A stretch of DNA of 64,000 nucleotides from Mariniphaga sp963747515 (lineage in GTDB: Bacteria > Bacteroidota > Bacteroidia > Bacteroidales > Prolixibacteraceae). Under the pieces are notes generated by a model. It worked only from the letters and a program-made list of their open reading frames with translations, was not told where the DNA came from and did not search any database. Where the stretch lies: contig CAVVFN010000001.1 in the NCBI GenBank assembly GCA_963747515.1, positions 248,001 through 312,000 of the forward strand, written 5' to 3'. A program made the position numbers and the translations under genes. Each line of letters begins with the position of its first letter. Within the stretch, counting starts at the first letter, position 1. Shown in pieces: positions 1-8,494 of the stretch.

Positions 1-2784
1 TTGATTTTTCCGAACAGGAGGTCAGGTGTTTTTTTTAATTATTACCTTCAGAAACAGCTGGCTTCTCCTGCCATAGGACCACATGTTACTACAATAAATG
101 AATTTATATCGGGTTATTCCGAATGGCAGCAGGAAGAGAAACTTCTTTTAATTTCAGAATTGTTCAGCATCTTTAAAAAGCACATTCAGACAAATGAGAG
201 TTTTGATGAATTTTATTTTTGGGGGGAGGTATTGTTAGCTGATTTTAATGATGTTGACCGTTATCTTGTTGATGCGAAAGATATATTTACAAATGTTTCA
301 GATTTAAAGGATATTGAACAGCTCTTTGATTACCTTAGTTTGGAACAAAAGGAAGCTCTTTCACATTTCTGGGGAAATATACCGGCTTTGGGGAGAAAAA
401 GCCATCATGAGAAATTTATTTCTGTTTGGCAGAAACTTTATCCCGTATATTCTGAATTTAAGAATCATTTGCAAAAAAAGAAAACTGCTTATCCGGGAAT
501 GATATACCGTCATGTAGCCGGTAAATTTAAGGCGAATGAACCTGAGCTGGAATTTAAGAAATATTACATCATTGGGCTGAATGCATTGAATTCATGCGAG
601 AAGATAATTTTTAATGCCCTTCGGCAGAAAGCTGATTTTCTTTGGGATTACGATGATTTTTACACGAAAGATTTAATAAATGAAGCCGGAAAATTTCTCA
701 GGGATAACCTGACGCAGTTTCCTCCTCCAGAAGATTTTAGTTTACAGACTTCCTGTTTTTCACAAAAAAAGAACATCCGGTTGGTGGCAGTTCCATCGTC
801 ATACGGGCAGGCACAGGAAGTTCCTGGATTTTTAAAGGAAAACAGGACTGAAATCAGGAATGAATTCGATAACTGCGCTATCGTACTTTCCGACGAGGCG
901 TTGTTATTCCCAGCCCTTGGGGCCATACCAGAAGAGTTTGAGGCTATAAATGTAACTATGGGTTATCCGTTAAAAAATTCAGTAGTTTATGGTTTTCTGC
1001 TTTTGCTGATAAACCTTTTGAGAAACAGCCGCCGGAATAAGAAAGGGGATGTTGCAGCATACCATCGGTTTGTTACTGATATATTAAACCATCAGTTGCT
1101 GGTGAATGTTGCTGCTGAACAAAACAGGGTGTTTTTGGACGATATTAAAAAATTCAATAAGGTAACAGTTTCATTAAATGAAATCAACTTTTCTCCCTTA
1201 CATCAGCTAATTTTTACCATCCCTGAGAAGGTAAATGAATACAGCTCTTATTTTCTAAAGATTTTGGGGGAACTGTATTTGGGTGTAAAAAAATCAGAAC
1301 CTGCCAATAAATTTATACCCGAGATGATTCAATTGCTTTACCAGTCGGTTGAAAAACTGGAACAGATGATTCAGGATGTACAAAAGGAACAGGACAGAGA
1401 TGTCCATGCACAGGTATATTTCAGGCTGTTCACCCAATATGCGGGGCAGGTATCGGTTGCCTTTGAGGGAGAACCGGTGCATGGAATGCAGGTTATGGGT
1501 ATCCTGGAAACACGATGTCTTGATTTTGAGAACCTCATAATCCTGGGGCTGAATGAAAATAAATGGCCGCGTACTTTTATAGCTCCTTCTTTTATTCCGT
1601 TCAATATAAGAAAAGGGTTTGGATTGCCGGGTGTCGATGAACAGGATGCTATGTATGCTTATTATTTTTTCAGGCTTGTTCAACGTGCAAAAAACATTAC
1701 TGTTACATACAGCACAATTAAAGAAGGAATCGGTACCGGTGAACTTAGCCGTTACGGATATCAATTGCTTTATGGTTCGGCACAGGAGATAATAAAAACA
1801 ACCCTAAATTACCGGTTTTTAAATGAACAAGTACCACCAGTTACCATAGCAGGCTCACATGCAAATAGGGTAGCCCTCCTCGAGCGAAATTCACAGGAAA
1901 ATCCGCTTTCTCCAACAGCAATTAACATATGGTTACAATGTAGTCTCCGGTTTTATTTCCGCTATATTTTACAGCTTTCTGAACCTGATGAAATGAAAGA
2001 TGAAATTGACAGCCCCGTGTTTGGAAGGATATTTCATGAAAGCATTGAAAACCTTTACAGGCCTTTGGTTGGAAAGTTAGTTGAAAAAGCTGATTTGGAA
2101 AGAATATTAAAAAATGAGTTGCTTATTGAAAATGAAATTACCAGGGCTATTTCCAGGCATTACTTTAAACAGAAGTTTTCGGGGAAAGTGACTTTAGAAG
2201 GTAAAACGATTCTTATTTTTGAAAACATTAAAACCTTTTTAAAACGACTTATGGAAATTGACAGGGATATAGCTCCTTTTGAGTTGATGATGCTGGAAAA
2301 AAAATTATCAGCACCTGTTATTTTTTCAGTAGATGGAAAAAATAAACAAATATTTTTGGGCGGGATTATCGACCGGGTTGATAAAGTTAATGGCAAACTT
2401 CGTATTGTTGATTATAAAACGGGGAATGTTGAATCATTTATTCTTAAGGAGATAGAGGAATTATTTTATAAAGATAATGAAAAACCCAAAAAGGAAATTC
2501 TGCAGGCTTTAATTTATTGTTTTATTTTTCAAAAGAATTTTAATTTTGAGAATGCGTTGCATCCATCTATATACAGCCTTCGAAGATTATTTGAAGAAAA
2601 TTTTGATCCTGAACTGAAGATGAATAAAGGTTCTTTGGTGTTTCAGGATGTAGAGGAAGAATTCACTGAAAAGCTGAGGGAGGTTACTGCAGAATTGTTT
2701 TCACTTGATTATCAGTATACTCAGACTTCGCATACTAAATATTGTGATTACTGCGAGTATAATAAAATTTGTCAGAAATATTAG
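1..2784 (+). CDS. AddB-like PD-(D/E)XK nuclease, 5' truncated by window edge
   Basis: The frame is open from the first base, so the true start probably lies upstream; 927 residues are visible. The C-terminal third carries a RecB-type nuclease: an HES-like motif (FGRIFHESIE, about residue 675), then IDRVDK and the catalytic IVDYKTG (about residue 805). Four cysteines follow the AddB iron-sulfur pattern: one in WLQCSLRF just before the nuclease and a C-x2-C-x5-C cluster at the extreme C-terminus. The N-terminal part looks like the inactivated helicase half typical of AddB proteins in Bacteroidota. Expected role: the nuclease/helicase partner of an AddA protein in double-strand-break end resection. 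The addA-like gene is not visible and may lie upstream. The stop codon overlaps that of the convergent trmD gene by three bases. Confidence 0.85.
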   Translation: MIFPNRRSGVFFNYYLQKQLASPAIGPHVTTINEFISGYSEWQQEEKLLLISELFSIFKKHIQTNESFDEFYFWGEVLLADFNDVDRYLVDAKDIFTNVSDLKDIEQLFDYLSLEQKEALSHFWGNIPALGRKSHHEKFISVWQKLYPVYSEFKNHLQKKKTAYPGMIYRHVAGKFKANEPELEFKKYYIIGLNALNSCEKIIFNALRQKADFLWDYDDFYTKDLINEAGKFLRDNLTQFPPPEDFSLQTSCFSQKKNIRLVAVPSSYGQAQEVPGFLKENRTEIRNEFDNCAIVLSDEALLFPALGAIPEEFEAINVTMGYPLKNSVVYGFLLLLINLLRNSRRNKKGDVAAYHRFVTDILNHQLLVNVAAEQNRVFLDDIKKFNKVTVSLNEINFSPLHQLIFTIPEKVNEYSSYFLKILGELYLGVKKSEPANKFIPEMIQLLYQSVEKLEQMIQDVQKEQDRDVHAQVYFRLFTQYAGQVSVAFEGEPVHGMQVMGILETRCLDFENLIILGLNENKWPRTFIAPSFIPFNIRKGFGLPGVDEQDAMYAYYFFRLVQRAKNITVTYSTIKEGIGTGELSRYGYQLLYGSAQEIIKTTLNYRFLNEQVPPVTIAGSHANRVALLERNSQENPLSPTAINIWLQCSLRFYFRYILQLSEPDEMKDEIDSPVFGRIFHESIENLYRPLVGKLVEKADLERILKNELLIENEITRAISRHYFKQKFSGKVTLEGKTILIFENIKTFLKRLMEIDRDIAPFELMMLEKKLSAPVIFSVDGKNKQIFLGGIIDRVDKVNGKLRIVDYKTGNVESFILKEIEELFYKDNEKPKKEILQALIYCFIFQKNFNFENALHPSIYSLRRLFEENFDPELKMNKGSLVFQDVEEEFTEKLREVTAELFSLDYQYTQTSHTKYCDYCEYNKICQKY

Positions 2785-3476
2785 TCGCTGTTTTCCAGAA
2801 ACTTTTTATATAAATCGGGGCGCAGGTTTTTAGTTCGTTCCAGCGATTGCTGATGCTTCCAGTCATCGATAAGGCTATCGTTGCCACTAAGCAGGATTTC
2901 AGGAACTTTCATTCCTTTGTATTCTGCAGGCCGAGTATATACAGGAGGGCTAAGCAGACCGTCCTGAAATGAATCGGAAAGAGCAGAGGTTTCATCGGAA
3001 AGTACACCGGGAAGCAATCGTACAATGCTGTCGGTAATTATGGCAGCTGCCAGTTCTCCTCCTGTAATTACATAATCGCCTATTGAAATTTCCCTGGTGA
3101 TATAGTAATCCCTTACCCGCTGATCTACTCCTTTGTAATGGCCGCAAAGAATAATGATGTTCTTTTTAAGTGAAAGTACGTTGGCCTCTCTTTGATCAAA
3201 TTTTTGTCCATCTGGTGTAGTGAAAATGATTTCATCGTAATGCCGCTCGTTCTTTAGCTTTTCAATAGCTTTTTCAATTGGCTGAATCGCCATAACCATA
3301 CCTGCTCCTTTGCTAAAAGAATAATCATCAACTCTGCGGTGCTTGTTGTCGGAATAATTACGCAGGTTATGCAGGTAAATTTCAACCAGTCCCTTTTCTT
3401 TGGCACGCTTAACAATTGAATAATCCAGCGGGCTTTCCAGAATTTCAGGCAAAACAGATATGATGTCGATGCGCAT
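2781..3476 (-). CDS. trmD: tRNA (guanine37-N1)-methyltransferase
   Basis: TrmD methylates G37 next to the anticodon of several tRNAs using S-adenosylmethionine, which prevents +1 frameshifting. The SPOUT trefoil-knot motifs are clear: LCGHYKGVDQRV and EISIGDYVITGGELAA, followed by the family motif SLERTKNLRPDLYKKF at the C-terminus. I chose the ATG at 3476 because MRIDIISVLPE is the standard TrmD N-terminus; the frame is open 16 codons further upstream but that part is not TrmD-like. The resulting 231 residues is the normal length. The gene converges on the AddB-like gene with overlapping stop codons and is separated by about 175 bases from the upstream pterin dehydratase gene on the same strand. 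Confidence 0.96.
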   Translation of the reverse strand: MRIDIISVLPEILESPLDYSIVKRAKEKGLVEIYLHNLRNYSDNKHRRVDDYSFSKGAGMVMAIQPIEKAIEKLKNERHYDEIIFTTPDGQKFDQREANVLSLKKNIIILCGHYKGVDQRVRDYYITREISIGDYVITGGELAAAIITDSIVRLLPGVLSDETSALSDSFQDGLLSPPVYTRPAEYKGMKVPEILLSGNDSLIDDWKHQQSLERTKNLRPDLYKKFLENSD

Positions 3477-3565
3477 AAGAAACGTGTTTTTTGCAAAAGT
3501 AGTTTTTTCAATCCACTGCATCAACTCTTTTAAAAATATGGAGCAGTTCGGATGGGAAGAAAAAT

Positions 3566-3589
3566 AAAGAGCGACCTCTGCCGCTCTTT
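3566..3589 (-). terminator. Intrinsic terminator after phhB
   Basis: A perfect 8-bp stem (AAAGAGCG / CGCTCTTT) with an 8-nt loop. On the minus strand it is followed by TATTTTT, so it fits a rho-independent terminator for the pterin dehydratase gene, 63 bases downstream of its stop. Confidence 0.75.
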
Positions 3590-3652
3590 AAGAAAATGCT
3601 ACCTTTCCTCTCTGCAATAATTAAATTGCACTGTTATTATTTTCTTTTGTAT

Positions 3653-3991
3653 TTACAGGTTATCAATTTTTGCAGCCATTATAAAATCATTTTCCGACAG
3701 GCCACCTATAGCATGAGTCGTCAGCTCAACTTCGACATTGCTGTAATGAATACACATGTCAGGATGATGTTGTTCTTCTTCGGCCAACATTGCTACATCC
3801 TGAACAAATACCATCCCTCTTTTAAAATTCTCAAACGGATAATTATTTTTCAGTCTTTTATCATCTGTGACTTGCCATCCATTTTTAATCTGCCCCAGCA
3901 TTTTGGTTATTTCATCCTTTTTAAGAGGTTCTTCCTTTCCGCTGCATGGTTTGCATTTTTTTTCACTTAAATCCATTTTCAAATTATCCAT
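3653..3991 (-). CDS. phhB: Pterin-4-alpha-carbinolamine dehydratase
   Basis: A 112-residue protein of the PCD/DCoH family, which dehydrates 4a-hydroxytetrahydropterin to quinonoid dihydropterin, regenerating the pterin cofactor of aromatic amino acid hydroxylases. The active-site signature EEQHHPDMCIHYSNV is present at about residues 72-86, followed by the conserved tail LTTHAIGGLSENDF. The N-terminal 20 residues contain CKPC, a common feature of bacterial members. An alternative start is the Met at residue 6. No aromatic amino acid hydroxylase gene is next to it, so the physiological substrate here is not settled; some bacterial members are linked to molybdopterin or other pterin metabolism. 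Confidence 0.93.
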   Translation of the reverse strand: MDNLKMDLSEKKCKPCSGKEEPLKKDEITKMLGQIKNGWQVTDDKRLKNNYPFENFKRGMVFVQDVAMLAEEEQHHPDMCIHYSNVEVELTTHAIGGLSENDFIMAAKIDNL

Positions 3992-4301
3992 AATATTTTT
4001 AAAACTCAGATTATTTTAGGTTTGCATAGAAAAAAACATACCATACTTTTTAAAAATTCCAATACAGGCTTATTTGTTGTATTTCAAAGGCTTTTATTCC
4101 TCTTTGATTCAATAATGAATGTGGATTATCTACGCATGTTTTGTGTAGCCGTTCTACAAATCATAATGGATAATAGAAGTACATGTTTTCATAATTAAGT
4201 TGTTTTGCAGGAAATATCACACTTTATGCATTTATTTCCAGGAAGCCCGGTGAGTATGGCATGTATTTCGAATTGGTTATGTGAAATAAAAAGTAGAAAA
4301 T
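3992..4301. other. Intergenic region between phhB and the stress block
   Basis: A 310-base AT-rich spacer between divergent genes. The only element I can support is the TGG-type promoter candidate at 4257-4272 close to the next gene. I found no coding frame, tRNA or convincing hairpin. Confidence 0.5.
4257..4272 (+). promoter_or_regulatory. Candidate -24/-12-like promoter element
   Basis: TGGCATGTATTTCGAA, 29 bases before the ATG at 4302. The TGG box and spacing resemble a sigma-54 promoter, but the -12 GC is not present (CGAA). It is listed because similar elements occur at similar distances before other genes of this block. Confidence 0.3.
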
Positions 4302-4652
4302 ATGAAAACACAAGAATTAAAAATTGAGCTCAGCAAAAAATTAGCTGATGTCAATTCCCGGATAATTGTTTTAAAGGAAAGACTAGATGATTTGAATGAA
4401 CAAAGTGTGGCCTTACAGGATGTTATTGTTGAATTGGAATCGATTCGTGATAATATTCTTGTTCAGTTTAATGAAATTGAAACTTCTGATGCATCGGATT
4501 CGAAGCGAATGCCTGAACTTGAGCGAAATATTTACAGAAGTTTTAATTCATTTGAAGAATCATTTTCTAAGGCAGGATCTTTAACCCGACCTGGGAAATT
4601 CAGGCAACGTGAACGTTCTGTAGATTTTAAAAACCCAATGGATACAAAATAA
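4302..4652 (+). CDS. Small coiled-coil protein of unknown function
   Basis: I do not recognise a family. The 116-residue protein is hydrophilic, without signal peptide or membrane segment. Residues 5-60 form a heptad-rich amphipathic helix likely to be a coiled coil (KKLADVNSRI, LKERLDDLNEQ, LESIRDNILVQF). The C-terminal half is polar and probably disordered, rich in Ser, Arg and Glu. It has its own upstream promoter-like element and is followed by a strong hairpin before the P-type ATPase gene. Its position at the head of the stress block suggests, without proving, that it belongs to the same response. Confidence 0.7.
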   Translation: MKTQELKIELSKKLADVNSRIIVLKERLDDLNEQSVALQDVIVELESIRDNILVQFNEIETSDASDSKRMPELERNIYRSFNSFEESFSKAGSLTRPGKFRQRERSVDFKNPMDTK

Positions 4653-4673
4653 TTGAATTATTTTCCTTTTCCA

Positions 4674-4715
4674 TTAATTAGGGTCTGCTTAGATTTTTCA
4701 GCAGGCCCTAATTAA
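4674..4715 (+). terminator. Long hairpin between coiled-coil gene and ATPase gene
   Basis: A 16-bp stem with one G-U pair (arms 4674-4689 and 4700-4715) and a 10-nt loop. There is no T-run directly after it on the plus strand, so it may be a terminator, an mRNA-stabilising structure, or both. If it is leaky, the ATPase gene could be read from the upstream promoter. Confidence 0.5.
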
Positions 4716-4773
4716 AAATAAACCTAAGCTAACTTTATACGAGATAACAACTGTTAATGCAACAAATACATAT

Positions 4774-7428
4774 ATGGGTGAAAAAGAAGAAATGAATCCC
4801 CATGAGCTTTCAGTGGATGAAGTTTTTTCAAGGTTGGGATCAAAAAAAGAAGGACTTTCAGACGAAGCAGTTAAAAAGCAACGGGAAAAATCGGGTAAGA
4901 ATGTAATTGAAGGAAAAGAGCAGAAAAGTCTGTTCCGGTTATTTCTCGACCAGGTAAATAATCCAATTATTTATTTATTGATCGGTGCAACTGTAATTTC
5001 ATTTGCATTTGGTGATATTCCTGAAGCCATTGCAATAGTTGTTGTTATCGTATTAAACACCGGAATCGGATTCTGGATGGAGTACCAGGCACGTACATCC
5101 ATAAAGGCACTGAAGAAACTTGACAGACTAGAGTCCCGTGTCAGAAGGAATAATGACGTAGTTAATATTGATGCTGCAGATATTGTTCCCGGGGATGTAC
5201 TTGAGTTGGAAGCCGGTGATGTTGTTCCGGCCGATGCCCGTATTTTTTCAATCACGGAACTAAAGGTGGATGAGTCTCCGCTTACAGGGGAATCCATACC
5301 GGTAGAAAAAAATCAAGAACCTGTAGATAAAGATACCGAACTGGCCGGGCGTACCAATATGGTTTTTAAAGGTACTGCCATTACTAACGGAAAAGCGGTT
5401 GCAGTGGTCACTTCAACCGGAAAATCAACGGAGATAGGCAAAATCTCAGAAATGGCAGAAAGAGAGGATAAAGATAAAATTCCTTTGAATATAAAATTGA
5501 GAAAGCTGTCGCATCGCCTGATATGGGTAACTGCAGGACTTGCGACAGCTTTTTTTGTCATTGGTTGGCTATCGGGAAAAGAAATATATCTTATGTTACA
5601 AACGGCAATTGCCTGGACTGTAGCCGCTATTCCTGAAGGATTACCCATTGTTGCAAGTATAGCACTAGCCCGTGGAATGCTCCGGCTGGCAAAGCGGAAT
5701 GTACTTGTTAAAAAACTGGCTGCAGTTGAAACCTTAGGTGAAACAACAGTGATTTTTACAGATAAAACAGGTACCCTTACCGAAAACAAGCTAACTCTTG
5801 AAACTATTGCATGTCCGGGTAACGACATTCAGGTAAAAAAACTCTCCGACAGGAAACAAAGAAGGGATGCAGGTAATGATTCGGGGGAAAATGAATGCCT
5901 GAAGCATATTTTACGGGTATCGGTATTTTGCAATGATGCCAATGAAGATGAGAAAGGCAAATATAAAGGTGATCCACTGGATGTTAGTCTGATGGAATCC
6001 TTCAATAAATACAAATCCGATAAGATTAAAAAATTAAGAAAGTTGCCACTTATTAATGAAGATCCTTTTGATTCGGAATCAAAATTTATGGGTACTGTTC
6101 ATGAGGTTGATGATGATTTGTATGTTTCAGGTAAAGGTGCTGCAGAAGTTATCCTGTCACGAAGCAAATCCTATCTTGAAAATGGAGCGCTTAAAGACAT
6201 TTCAGACGAATTTAAGAAAAAGTGGGTTGAAAGAAATGAAGAATTCTCAGGGAAAGGTCTTAAGGTAATTGCCTGTTCTTATAAAACAATAGAAAAGGGA
6301 AGTAAGAATCAGGTTGCTGAAGAAGCCGATTTTGTTAGCGATATGAATTTTATCGGGTTACTTACTTTTATAGATCCTGCAAAAAATGATATAAAGGATG
6401 CTATAGAAAAATGCAAGCAGGCAGGAATAAAAATTGTAATGGTAACAGGAGATCACCCGGGGACAGCAGCAAATGTAGCTGAGAAAGTTGGACTTTCTGA
6501 TGAAATTGAAGTGATGAAAGGAAAGGAGGTTGCTGAAGACGGAGATCAGGTTTATAATTCAAATCTTTTTGCCCGGGTCGACCCGGAACAAAAATACAAT
6601 ATTGTAGAAAAATATAAGAAAGAAGGAGAGATAACCGCTATGACAGGCGACGGAGTGAATGACGCACCCGCGCTTAAAAAAGCTGATATTGGTATTGCAA
6701 TGGGCAAAAGAGGAACACAAATGGCCCGCGAAGTAGCCGATATGATATTAAAGGATGATGCGTTTCCATCCATTGTTAATGCAGTGGAGGAAGGACGCAT
6801 CATCTTTGAAAATATTCGTAAATTTATAGTTTATCAGCTTTCTTATCACTTTGCAGAAATCCTTATTATTGCAGGAATCAGTTTCTCATTGTTTTACCTG
6901 CCATTACTTCCACTGCAGCTTCTGTTTCTCAACCTGCTGTCGGATGTATTCCCAGCTTTGGCTCTTGGGCTTGGGAAAGGTGATGATAGCATAATGAAAC
7001 GCAAACCCAAAGATCCGAAGGAGCCTATAATAAATAAACGAAACTGGTTGTCGATGGGAATTTATGGCTTGGTTATGGCTGTTGTTATAACAGGAGCTTA
7101 CCTGCTTGTTCTGTTGTATTTCGACCAATCGAAAGAAATTGCAAACACTGTGACTTTCTTTAGCCTTGCTATTTCACAACTGGTGCATGTTTTTAATATG
7201 CGGGAACATAATGAAAATGTTTTTAAAAATCAGGTTGTAAGAAACAAGTTTATTTGGATGGCACTGGCATTTTGTTTCTCCGCCTTGATTGCTGCCTATT
7301 TGATCCCCCTTTTCCGTAATGCACTGTCATTTGAGAAACTTGCTTTGCAGTACTGGCTAATTATTGGTGCTGCTAGCTTAACCACATTAATTATCATTCA
7401 GGTGGTGAAACAAATATTTAAATTATAG
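4774..7428 (+). CDS. P2-type cation-transporting ATPase (probably Ca2+)
   Basis: An 884-residue P-type ATPase of the SERCA/PMR1-like class. In order: N-terminal cation ATPase domain (HELSVDEVFSRLG), two membrane helices, actuator domain with LTGESIPVEK near residue 170, TM4 with IPEGLP near 286, phosphorylation motif DKTGTLTEN near 330, nucleotide domain with KGAAEVIL, the TGDHPGTA and GDGVNDAPALKKADIGIAMG hinge motifs, and six C-terminal helices. TM6 reads NLLSDVFPALALG; the Asn and Asp fit the cation sites of Ca2+ pumps, though Na+/K+ or other cations cannot be excluded. It exports or sequesters cations at the cost of ATP. The gene is convergent with the phosphoglycerate mutase homologue and sits among stress genes. 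Confidence 0.92.
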   Translation: MGEKEEMNPHELSVDEVFSRLGSKKEGLSDEAVKKQREKSGKNVIEGKEQKSLFRLFLDQVNNPIIYLLIGATVISFAFGDIPEAIAIVVVIVLNTGIGFWMEYQARTSIKALKKLDRLESRVRRNNDVVNIDAADIVPGDVLELEAGDVVPADARIFSITELKVDESPLTGESIPVEKNQEPVDKDTELAGRTNMVFKGTAITNGKAVAVVTSTGKSTEIGKISEMAEREDKDKIPLNIKLRKLSHRLIWVTAGLATAFFVIGWLSGKEIYLMLQTAIAWTVAAIPEGLPIVASIALARGMLRLAKRNVLVKKLAAVETLGETTVIFTDKTGTLTENKLTLETIACPGNDIQVKKLSDRKQRRDAGNDSGENECLKHILRVSVFCNDANEDEKGKYKGDPLDVSLMESFNKYKSDKIKKLRKLPLINEDPFDSESKFMGTVHEVDDDLYVSGKGAAEVILSRSKSYLENGALKDISDEFKKKWVERNEEFSGKGLKVIACSYKTIEKGSKNQVAEEADFVSDMNFIGLLTFIDPAKNDIKDAIEKCKQAGIKIVMVTGDHPGTAANVAEKVGLSDEIEVMKGKEVAEDGDQVYNSNLFARVDPEQKYNIVEKYKKEGEITAMTGDGVNDAPALKKADIGIAMGKRGTQMAREVADMILKDDAFPSIVNAVEEGRIIFENIRKFIVYQLSYHFAEILIIAGISFSLFYLPLLPLQLLFLNLLSDVFPALALGLGKGDDSIMKRKPKDPKEPIINKRNWLSMGIYGLVMAVVITGAYLLVLLYFDQSKEIANTVTFFSLAISQLVHVFNMREHNENVFKNQVVRNKFIWMALAFCFSALIAAYLIPLFRNALSFEKLALQYWLIIGAASLTTLIIIQVVKQIFKL

Positions 7429-7450
7429 GCGTGTGAATTGACCATATGCT

Positions 7451-8140
7451 TTATTCAAGGTAATAATGATTCAGATGAAAAAGGTTGGAATCAAGTTCAT
7501 AAATCAATGGTTTTCCCGCTTCAACAGAAATTGTTGAGACTTGGTCGTCTGAAATTTTTTCTAAATATTTTATCAGGGCCTTCATGCTGTATTCGTGGGA
7601 AACAATTATGATTTTCTTTTTCGATTTTATTACAGGGCTAATCATGTCAAGCCAATACTGAACTACTCTTAATTTTACCTCTTCCATACTTTCTCCATGA
7701 GGAAGTTCATCAACAGGAATTCCAACATACATGTGATTATTCGCAGGGAAGCGTTTATCTTGAATATCGACCTGAGGTGGTTTAATCTGATAACTATTCA
7801 TCCACTGTTTTACCTGTTTTTCACCATACTCCTGGTTTACTTCAGCTTCTTTTAATCCCTGCAGGGCGCCCCAGTGCCTTTCATTTAACTTCCACGATTT
7901 TTCCCACGGTATCCACAATTGATCTGACTTTTCCAAAGAATACCATAAGGTTTGTAATGATCTTTTTAACATAGAAACAAACGCGTATTCCAGATAATAA
8001 CCGTTCTCTGTCAGAATATCGCCTGCTTTTTTAGCTGATTTTATGCCTTTTTCAGTTAATCCCACATCTGTCCAGCCAACGAAAATATTATCACTGTCCC
8101 ATTCACATTCGCCGTGATTTAATAAAACTAATTTATACAT
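7451..8140 (-). CDS. Phosphoglycerate mutase homologue with altered active site
   Basis: This 229-residue protein aligns along its whole length with cofactor-dependent phosphoglycerate mutase (GpmA): FVGWTDVGLTEKG, LKRSLQTLW, KSWKLNERHWGALQGL and YGEKQVKQW are all recognisable. I chose the ATG at 8140 because MYKLVLLNHGE begins the fold; upstream codons are not family-like. The catalytic His (H9), R60 and E87 are kept, but the invariant RHGES is NHGEC, so the phosphate-binding Arg is Asn8. The second catalytic stretch, HGNSLRAL in E. coli, is HEYSMKAL. It may be a weakened mutase, a phosphatase with another substrate, or a regulatory paralogue. It is divergent from the pyruvate dehydrogenase operon. 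Confidence 0.85.
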   Translation of the reverse strand: MYKLVLLNHGECEWDSDNIFVGWTDVGLTEKGIKSAKKAGDILTENGYYLEYAFVSMLKRSLQTLWYSLEKSDQLWIPWEKSWKLNERHWGALQGLKEAEVNQEYGEKQVKQWMNSYQIKPPQVDIQDKRFPANNHMYVGIPVDELPHGESMEEVKLRVVQYWLDMISPVIKSKKKIIIVSHEYSMKALIKYLEKISDDQVSTISVEAGKPLIYELDSNLFHLNHYYLE

Positions 8141-8165
8141 AACATTGTATTTTTTCTTTCTGTGA

Positions 8166-8181
8166 AGAAAATATCGTTCCA
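8166..8181 (-). promoter_or_regulatory. Candidate -24/-12-like promoter element for pgm homologue
   Basis: On the minus strand TGGAACGATATTTTCT, 25 bases before the chosen ATG. It matches the element before the SDR gene (18267-18282) at 14 of 16 positions. Confidence 0.35.
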
Positions 8182-8424
8182 CAATTTTGTTCTTCCTGGT
8201 AAGGAAATTCAATTAAAATACATGACAAATGCCCGATGTTTATATTATCTTCAAATTGATTTCATTCTCATTTAGACGATTTAATTATTGGGGAATAATT
8301 TCCTCATTTATTCTTAACAATTCCACAAACCCATATCTGGCATATATTCAGAAAACGATTACCTGCATTGGCACACAGCCTGAATATTCACATTAGTGCT
8401 GGTGAAGGTTCCTGGTCCGGCGAA

Positions 8425-8440
8425 TGGTATAACTATTGCC
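8425..8440 (+). promoter_or_regulatory. Candidate sigma-54 (-24/-12) promoter for aceE operon
   Basis: TGGTATAACTATTGCC has the GG-N10-GC core required by sigma-54 polymerase and a TTGC -12 box. It lies 54 bases upstream of aceE, leaving room for a 5' untranslated region of about 40 bases. This is the best match in the block. Confidence 0.5.
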
Positions 8441-8494
8441 TCTTCATAATGAGTTTAATTAAAACAATGTAATTACCTCAATAAAATAAACTAA

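Larger units (their letters stand above)
8141..8494. other. Divergent promoter region (pgm homologue / aceE)
   Basis: A 354-base AT-rich spacer between two divergent metabolic genes. It contains two TGG-type promoter candidates pointing outwards (8166-8181 minus; 8425-8440 plus). A shared activator-binding site between them would be expected if both are sigma-54 dependent, but I could not identify a clear palindrome. Confidence 0.5.

Noticed and set aside
1294..1764. A 156-codon minus-strand frame in the AddB-like gene
   Set aside because: Shadow of the well-supported nuclease frame, with no homology signal.
2781..2784. Possible gene fusion or frameshift at the AddB/trmD junction
   Set aside because: The two genes are on opposite strands and simply share stop-codon bases; both C-termini are complete.
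3596..3970. A 124-codon plus-strand frame over phhB
   Set aside because: It lies opposite a clear pterin dehydratase gene and its product is Phe/Ile-rich without family features.
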